A DNA stretch of 10,106 bases. Source: Chloroflexota bacterium (GTDB lineage: Bacteria > Chloroflexota > Limnocylindria > Limnocylindrales > CSP1-4). Positions 6,126 to 10,106 of this stretch are shown one piece after another. The DNA lies in NCBI GenBank assembly GCA_021777365.1, contig JAJYDP010000133.1:1-10106 (forward strand), in the 5' to 3' direction. Under the pieces are notes generated by a model. It was not told where the DNA came from and did no database searches. It worked only from the letters and a program-made list of their open reading frames with translations. The position numbers and the translations under genes were made by a program. Positions within the stretch are counted from its first letter, which is position 1; each line of letters begins with the position of its first letter.

Positions 6126-6386
6126 ATGCAATCCAGGCGCATGGCCAGGGGATCGCTCCCGCTCACCGATGTCCGTCCGAACACCCTCCGCGATCAGACG
6201 GTGCCCAACACGCTGCACGGTTTCACCGATCCCGGCGCGGCACGGGCGCGATCGACCCGGGCGAGCGCTCGCCGCGTGGCCGGGTCGATGCCGCGGGCGC
6301 TCTCGGTGGCCCGCCTGGTGATCTACGCGGTGGTGGTGGCGGTCCTGCTGCTGCTCCTGCTCTCCACACTGAACAGCGTGCCCTGA
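6126..6386 (+). CDS. Small C-terminally anchored membrane protein
   Basis: 86 residues from ATG 6126, chosen because GGGAGG (6113-6118) lies seven bases upstream, the best ribosome site in the region. Residues 1-60 are basic and Arg/Ser/Pro-rich with no recognisable fold. Residues 61-80 (VARLVIYAVVVAVLLLLLLS) form one strongly hydrophobic span, with six residues after it, as in tail-anchored proteins. G/C third positions are strong over the membrane segment, which favours coding. An alternative start at ATG 6288 would give a 32-residue peptide like the 35-aa one at 3888-3995. No family is recognised. It is separated from the ABC operon by 205 nt and followed by a hairpin, so it is probably its own unit. 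A chance hydrophobic frame is possible. Confidence 0.5.
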   Translation: MQSRRMARGSLPLTDVRPNTLRDQTVPNTLHGFTDPGAARARSTRASARRVAGSMPRALSVARLVIYAVVVAVLLLLLLSTLNSVP

Positions 6387-6436
6387 TCCTCGGACCCCTC
6401 GCCCGGCGAGTCGATCGGGGCGTGAGACCTGGTGGA

Positions 6437-6466
6437 CCGATCCGCGGCGCGCCACCCGCGGATCGG
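6437..6466 (+). terminator. Hairpin between the small gene and dnaE2
   Basis: CCGATCCGCGG (6437-6447) pairs perfectly with CCGCGGATCGG (6456-6466), giving an 11-bp stem and an 8-nt loop without a T-run. It has exactly the stem and loop lengths of the hairpin at 3029-3058. It insulates dnaE2 from upstream transcription if it terminates. Confidence 0.6.
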
Positions 6467-6527
6467 CACCGAGCGTGACGCCCGCAGGCCGGTTCAGCAC
6501 CGAGCGTGACGCTCACAGACCGGTCCG
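6466..6527. repeat. 31-nt tandem duplication upstream of the dnaE2 promoter
   Basis: GCACCGAGCGTGACGC is exact at 6466-6481 and 6497-6512. The similarity continues more loosely to 6527, giving two 31-nt units. The array lies between the hairpin and the LexA box, 25 nt upstream of the palindrome. Confidence 0.75.
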
Positions 6528-6552
6528 GAGTGTGGCCCCGGCAAGGGTCGCA

Positions 6553-6576
6553 AGTATAGAACGTACGTTCTATACT
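6553..6576. promoter_or_regulatory. LexA operator (SOS box) and promoter of dnaE2
   Basis: All 24 bases form a perfect palindrome with core TAGAACGTACGTTCTA (6557-6572), the same arms as the imuA box. The right arm contains TATACT (6571-6576), a good -10 that LexA would cover. The -35 is weak (TCGCAA at 6548-6553 with a 17-nt spacer). Transcription would begin near 6583, and GGAGAG (6588-6593) then serves as ribosome site for the ATG at 6599. Confidence 0.92.
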
Positions 6577-6598
6577 GTCGGCGATCCGGAGAGATGGG

Positions 6599-9500
6599 AT
6601 GCCGCGCTACGCCGAGCTCCACTGCCACAGCGAGTTCTCGTTTCTCGACGGTGCGTCCTCTGCCGACGACCTGGCCGAGCGGGCAGTCGAGCTCGGGCTG
6701 GAGGCGCTCGCGATCACGGATCACCAGGGTCTGTACGGTGCCGTCCGGTTCGTCACCGCTGCCCGTGCGGCGGGGATCCATCCCGTCGTCGGCGTGGAGA
6801 TCGAGCTGCTCGACGCGGCGGTTCCCGATCCCGAGGGGATCGTGGTGCCTGCCCGGCGCCCGGCCCGGGGTCGGGGCCGGGCGGGCGCGACGTCGTCGGG
6901 GCGGATCACACCGGCCGACCGGATCGGGTGGGCGGGACGCCTCGGGTCGGTCGGTCGGGCCGAGGCGGGTCGCCCCAGCCGTCCACGGGCGGAGCGTCTC
7001 CGGCTGCCGGGCCACCGGGCTCCCGTGCGCGAGGACCTCCGGGGAGTCGGCGACGGCCAGCGCGGGCCGCATCTCGTCCTGCTCGCCCGCGACCAGTCCG
7101 GGTACCGGAACCTCTCGCGACTGGTCAGCACGGCCAACCTGGCGGGCACCAAGGGCGTCCCGAGGTTCACCCACGAGCAGCTGGGACGGCACGCGGAGGG
7201 GCTCGTGGCGCTCTCCGGGTGCCGGCACGGCGAGATCGCGCGACGCCTGCTGGCAGGGGATCGGGAGGGCGCCGCCCTGGCGGCCGCTAGGTATGCGCGG
7301 ATGTTCGGCGGAGCGCCGTTCGTCGGCGGCGGGCGATCGACCGGGGCAAGACCGATCGGCGGGGCGCCGTTCGTCGGCGGCGGGCGATCTGCTGGCGGGG
7401 CGCCGTTCGCCGGCGGGGTCCCGTTCGCACCAGGCGGCCGGCTGCGCGGGCCCCGTGCCCGGGGCGGGCCCATCGGCGGGTTCGTGCTCGAGCTACAGCA
7501 TCACCTGCTCCCCGACGACGACTGGCTCGCGGCTGAGACGGTGCGGCTGGCGGACGAGATCGGCCTCCCGGTCGTGGTCACGAACGACGTGCACTACGCG
7601 CTCCCCGAGGAGCACGAGCTGCAGGACGTGATGGTCGCCATCCGCCACGGCCTGCCACTCGACCGGAGCGAGCACCTCCGGCGCCCCAACGGCGAGTACC
7701 ACCTGAAGTCGGCGGAGGACCTGCTCGGGCTGCCGCCGGGGGATGTCGCCGCCGACCCTGCCGTCCGCCGGGCGTGGGTCGAGGGGATGACCAACGCCGC
7801 CGAGCTGGCCCGGTCCTGTCGGGTCGACCTCGGGTTCGAGCGATACCGGTTCCCGGGCTTCGAGGTGCCGAAGGGGGAGACGCCGTTCAGCCGGCTCGAG
7901 GCGCTCTGCCACGAGGGCGCGCGGCGGCGATACCACCCGCTCACCCCGCGTGTGCTGTCGCAGCTCGCGCACGAGCTCGACGTGATCGAGCGGACGGGCC
8001 TTGCCGAGTTCTTCCTGATCTGCTGGGACCTGATGCAGTTCGCGCGGAGCCGCGGCATCCCGGCGCAGGGGAGGGGGAGCGCCGGCGATTCGATCGTGGC
8101 CTACGTGCTCGGGATCACGCGGGTCGATCCGATCCGACACAACCTCCTCTTCGAGCGCTTCATCAACGAGGGGCGGACGAGCTACCCGGACGTGGACATC
8201 GACTTCGCGTCGTCTCGACGCGAGGAGGTGATCCGCTACGTCTACGAGCGGTACGGGCCGGAGCACACGGGGATGGTCTGCAACGTGGTCACGTACCGGG
8301 CGCGGTCGGCCGTCCGAGAGGTGGGGTACGCGCTGGGGTTCCCGCGCCCGCTGGTCGATCGGGTGGCGAAGGCGCTCGAGACGTACGACTCGGTGATGGT
8401 CCGGCGCGATCTTGAGGCCGACGGGGGGTTCGCGGAGTTCTTCGCGCCTCCGGAGCCCGTGGAGGCGCGGGATCCGTCCGCGCAACGCTCGTCGGCCGGA
8501 CGCTCACCGGCCGGCGCGTTGGCAGAGCAGCGGTCGGCGGCGGTGTCGCCGGCGGGTTCCTCGGCCGGCGCGTCGGCAGGCACGTTGGCCGCGCAACGCT
8601 CGTCGGCCGGTTCCTCGGCCGGCGCATCGGCAGGCCAGCGGTCGGCGGCGGTGTCGCCGGCGGGTTCCTCGGCCGGCGCATCGGCAGGCACGTTGGCCGC
8701 GCAACGCTCGTCGGCGGGTTTCTCGGCCGGCGCGTCGGCATTGCCAGTGGCGAGTGCGGCTGCCGCCGGGGTGGCGAATGCGTGGGCGGGTGCGGCCGGG
8801 GCTGCGGGGGCGCCGGTCAGGGCGGGGGATGCAGCTGGGGTGACTGCCGAGGCGGCAAATGCGACCGATCCTGCAGGATGTTCGTGCACAGACCCGTATG
8901 TCGATTTCGGGACCAATCCTGCAGTCCCGTCGGCGGCCGGGAGCACTGACAGGCGCTCGACAGAGCACGGGTCGTGCCCGGACACCGGGCTGATCCGTGT
9001 CACGGGCCAATCGCAAGGGGCCGCCACCCGACATAAGGTTCCTGGGGGGAACCGATTGCAGGATGAGCGGGGGCCCGGCGCGGGTTGGGTGCTGCAGGAG
9101 AACAAACTGCAGGGTAGGGTCTCCGGCCCCTGCGGCCCGGATCGGGGAAACGATGGCCTGCGCGGCGCTCCTGGCGTGCCGGTGCCGCTCGGGCGCATCG
9201 TGCCATCCCTGCATGCCGACCCGCCACCGCTGCATGCCGCCCCGCCAGTGCGCGCCGCTCCACCGCTGCATGCCGACCCGCCAGTGCGCGCCGCTCCACC
9301 AGTGCATGCCGACCCGCCACCAGTGCGCGCCCCGCTGGGGTGGCGTGTCGCGCCGTCAGGTTGTTCCGTCTCGCCGGCCGTTGCGCATGCGCTTGCCACG
9401 GAGGCCGGCTTCGTCGACGAGATGGGCCAGCTCAACCACGCTCGCGGTGGACGGTGGCGACGCGGGTCTCGTGGCCTGGTCGGTGCGGGGCCGGATCCCG

Positions 9501-10106
9501 CCGAGCACGGGAACGGGCGTCCGGTGCGTCGCGAGGACGAGGGGCGGGGGGAGGGGGGCGCCAGGGAGCCCGAGGTGTCGGCCCGGCGGAGCTGGCAGCC
9601 GGACGAGCGAGGACAGTCGAACGGGAGAGGACAGCCGAACGGGAGAGGGCAGCCGGAGGGGGCAGGCGGGCTCGGGTCGGAGCGCACCCGACACGTGCCC
9701 TCCGACGACGAGGGCGGCCCGGGCGACACGCCGGTGAGCATCGCCTGGCTGCGAGCCGAACGAGAGCACGGGCCGGCGAGGATGCTCGAGCAGCGAATAT
9801 CGTCCGCGCTCGGGGAGCCGGCAGCAGGGCGCCCGGCGACTGGAGGCCCGGTGGCGGCCAGGAGCCTGGCGCCCGCGGTCCGGGACGTGGCGGGAGGGCC
9901 CTGGGTTCCGGCGAGCATGGCCAGGCGATCGATGGAGGCTCGCTCGCGGCTCCGCTCAGCCCCGGCCGCGGGTCCCGTCTCTACCGATCGGCCGACCGCG
10001 TCCTCTGCCGCGTCCTCTGCCGCGCCCGCTGTACGTCCCGATCAGGTTACTGGCCTCGATATGGCCGCCCGTCCGGCCCCGGCCGCCCATCCCCCCCCCC
10101 CCTCTC
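6599..10106 (+). CDS. dnaE2: DnaE2 (ImuC) error-prone polymerase III alpha, with large in-frame inserts; 3' end beyond window
   Basis: Start ATG 6599, five bases after GGAGAG. The frame has no stop to the window edge (1,169 codons); family members are usually about 1,000-1,100 residues in total. The PHP domain starts ELHCHSEFS (6-14), with ITDH (39-42), GVEIEL (65-70), GPHLVLLA (156-163), SGCRHGE (206-212) and NDVHYA (329-334), so its metal ligands look intact. The palm has GRGSAGDS (491-498) and PDVDIDF (530-536), holding the first two catalytic aspartates, then VTYRARSAVREVGYALGF (564-581). Conserved sequence stops near FAEFFAPP (611-618). The FPRHL/GGM region, the third catalytic Asp (KFDxLG), fingers and OB fold are not in the window. 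Inserts: ~84-150 Arg-rich, 237-292 repeat, ~618 to at least 1169 repeat-rich. With ImuA and ImuB it would perform SOS translesion synthesis, if the insert is tolerated. Confidence 0.92.
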   Translation, partial: MPRYAELHCHSEFSFLDGASSADDLAERAVELGLEALAITDHQGLYGAVRFVTAARAAGIHPVVGVEIELLDAAVPDPEGIVVPARRPARGRGRAGATSSGRITPADRIGWAGRLGSVGRAEAGRPSRPRAERLRLPGHRAPVREDLRGVGDGQRGPHLVLLARDQSGYRNLSRLVSTANLAGTKGVPRFTHEQLGRHAEGLVALSGCRHGEIARRLLAGDREGAALAAARYARMFGGAPFVGGGRSTGARPIGGAPFVGGGRSAGGAPFAGGVPFAPGGRLRGPRARGGPIGGFVLELQHHLLPDDDWLAAETVRLADEIGLPVVVTNDVHYALPEEHELQDVMVAIRHGLPLDRSEHLRRPNGEYHLKSAEDLLGLPPGDVAADPAVRRAWVEGMTNAAELARSCRVDLGFERYRFPGFEVPKGETPFSRLEALCHEGARRRYHPLTPRVLSQLAHELDVIERTGLAEFFLICWDLMQFARSRGIPAQGRGSAGDSIVAYVLGITRVDPIRHNLLFERFINEGRTSYPDVDIDFASSRREEVIRYVYERYGPEHTGMVCNVVTYRARSAVREVGYALGFPRPLVDRVAKALETYDSVMVRRDLEADGGFAEFFAPPEPVEARDPSAQRSSAGRSPAGALAEQRSAAVSPAGSSAGASAGTLAAQRSSAGSSAGASAGQRSAAVSPAGSSAGASAGTLAAQRSSAGFSAGASALPVASAAAAGVANAWAGAAGAAGAPVRAGDAAGVTAEAANATDPAGCSCTDPYVDFGTNPAVPSAAGSTDRRSTEHGSCPDTGLIRVTGQSQGAATRHKVPGGNRLQDERGPGAGWVLQENKLQGRVSGPCGPDRGNDGLRGAPGVPVPLGRIVPSLHADPPPLHAAPPVRAAPPLHADPPVRAAPPVHADPPPVRAPLGWRVAPSGCSVSPAVAHALATEAGFVDEMGQLNHARGGRWRRGSRGLVGAGPDPAEHGNGRPVRREDEGRGEGGAREPEVSARRSWQPDERGQSNGRGQPNGRGQPEGAGGLGSERTRHVPSDDEGGPGDTPVSIAWLRAEREHGPARMLEQRISSALGEPAAGRPATGGPVAARSLAPAVRDVAGGPWVPASMARRSMEARSRLRSAPAAGPVSTDRPTASSAASSAAPAVRPDQVTGLDMAARPAPAAHPPPPS
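7307..7408 (+). repeat. In-frame GGAPF repeat in the dnaE2 PHP domain
   Basis: GGCGGRGCGCCGTTC starts at 7307, 7358 and 7394, spaced 51 and 36 nt, and encodes GGAPF three times (GGAPFVGGGRS twice). It sits between RYARMFG and GFVLELQHHLLP, which are adjacent in ordinary DnaE proteins. Confidence 0.85.
8480..8740 (+). repeat. 108/111-nt tandem repeat in dnaE2
   Basis: GCGCAACGCTCGTCGGC starts at 8480, 8591 and 8699, with periods of 111 and 108 nt (37 and 36 codons) and about 2.4 copies. Each unit contains sub-repeats such as TCCTCGGCCGGCGC and GTCGGCGGCGGTGTCGCC. Encoded motifs are AAQRSSAG, SSAGASAG and QRSAAVSPAG. The array directly follows the last conserved DnaE2 residues. Confidence 0.9.
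8863..9061. repeat. Dispersed GACCRATCCTGCAG elements in the dnaE2 insert
   Basis: GACCGATCCTGCAG (8863-8876), GACCAATCCTGCAG (8911-8924) and the related GAACCGATTGCAG (9049-9061) share a motif. Two further CTGCAGG sites lie at 9092 and 9108. ATCCTGCAGGAT (8868-8879) is a perfect palindrome. The stretch has more A/T in third positions than the flanking coding sequence. Confidence 0.55.
9209..9328 (+). repeat. 36-nt tandem repeat (HADPP/HAAPP) in dnaE2
   Basis: TGCATGCCGMCCCGCCA occurs in units starting 9209, 9230, 9266 and 9302, spaced 21, 36 and 36 nt. The encoded peptide is Pro-rich, with 12-residue units LHAAPPVRAAPP and LHADPPVRAAPP. All copies are in the dnaE2 frame. Confidence 0.9.
9611..9664 (+). 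repeat. 18-nt triple repeat in dnaE2
   Basis: Three units (9611-9628, 9629-9646, 9647-9664) resembling GGACAGCCGAACGGGAGA encode GQSNGR, GQPNGR and GQPEGA in frame. The period is half of 36 nt. Confidence 0.85.
9998..10021 (+). repeat. 12-nt tandem duplication in dnaE2
   Basis: GCGTCCTCTGCC is repeated exactly at 9998-10009 and 10010-10021 and encodes ASSA twice in frame. The period is one third of 36 nt. Confidence 0.8.
10091..10102. repeat. C12 homopolymer at window end
   Basis: Twelve consecutive C residues lie in the still-open dnaE2 frame, four bases before the window ends. Any length change by one or two bases would shift the frame. It may be a contig-edge artefact. Confidence 0.7.

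Noticed and set aside
6594..6596. ATG at 6594 as an alternative dnaE2 start
   Set aside because: It is in a different frame and gives MGCRATPSS..., unrelated to the PHP domain. The 6599 ATG gives the correct ELHCHSEFS start.
8480..8740. CRISPR array
   Set aside because: The units are directly tandem and coding-frame periodic, with no unique spacers between conserved repeats, and no cas genes are seen.
8242..9918. Minus-strand open frame (558 codons) across the dnaE2 insert
   Set aside because: It has no domain-like sequence and begins opposite conserved DnaE2. I kept the plus frame because it continues from a verified polymerase. Within the insert alone, coding on either strand is unproven.
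8459..10106. Intein or group I/II intron interrupting dnaE2
   Set aside because: I see no intein splice motifs (Cys/Ser start, HN at the end) or homing endonuclease motifs in the visible part. The composition is minisatellite-like. The far end is outside the window, so this is not fully excluded.

Overview
The window is very GC-rich bacterial DNA with a strong G/C third-position bias, GTG and TTG starts, and operators of the Gram-positive-type LexA class (GAAC-N4-GTTC). This fits a high-GC Chloroflexota lineage (Limnocylindria-like is my guess) or an actinobacterium. The taxon is inferred, not shown.

Main content: an SOS-inducible mutagenic DNA-synthesis (mutasome) locus, split in two. On the left (184-3058), a LexA-boxed, probably leaderless promoter drives imuA (RecA-like), imuB (catalytically degenerate Y-family protein with a clamp-binding motif) and a small DUF6504-type gene translationally coupled to imuB, closed by a hairpin. 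On the right, dnaE2/imuC (error-prone replicative-type polymerase) starts at 6599 behind its own perfect LexA palindrome and runs off the window. About 3.5 kb of unrelated genes lies between: a minus-strand pair (35-aa membrane peptide plus lipoprotein), a divergent plus-strand ABC exporter pair (ATPase and ABC-2 permease), and a probable small single-span membrane protein.

The most unusual aspect is the repeat content. Short tandem repeats (minisatellites) lie inside imuA, imuB and dnaE2 and between genes. Those inside well-supported coding sequence have periods divisible by three, repeatedly 36 nt or simple relatives (12, 18, 108). Those outside have periods such as 20 and 31 nt. In dnaE2 the reading frame stays open from 6599 to the window end (1,169 codons). 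After residue ~617, just past the first two catalytic aspartates, it enters at least 1.6 kb of repeat-rich low-complexity sequence. The rest of the polymerase, including the third catalytic aspartate, is not reached.

Functional reading: DNA damage relieves LexA at both promoters. ImuA and ImuB would recruit DnaE2 to the clamp for translesion synthesis, with the DUF6504 protein a possible accessory. Whether the huge DnaE2 insert is translated, removed or disabling is the main open question.
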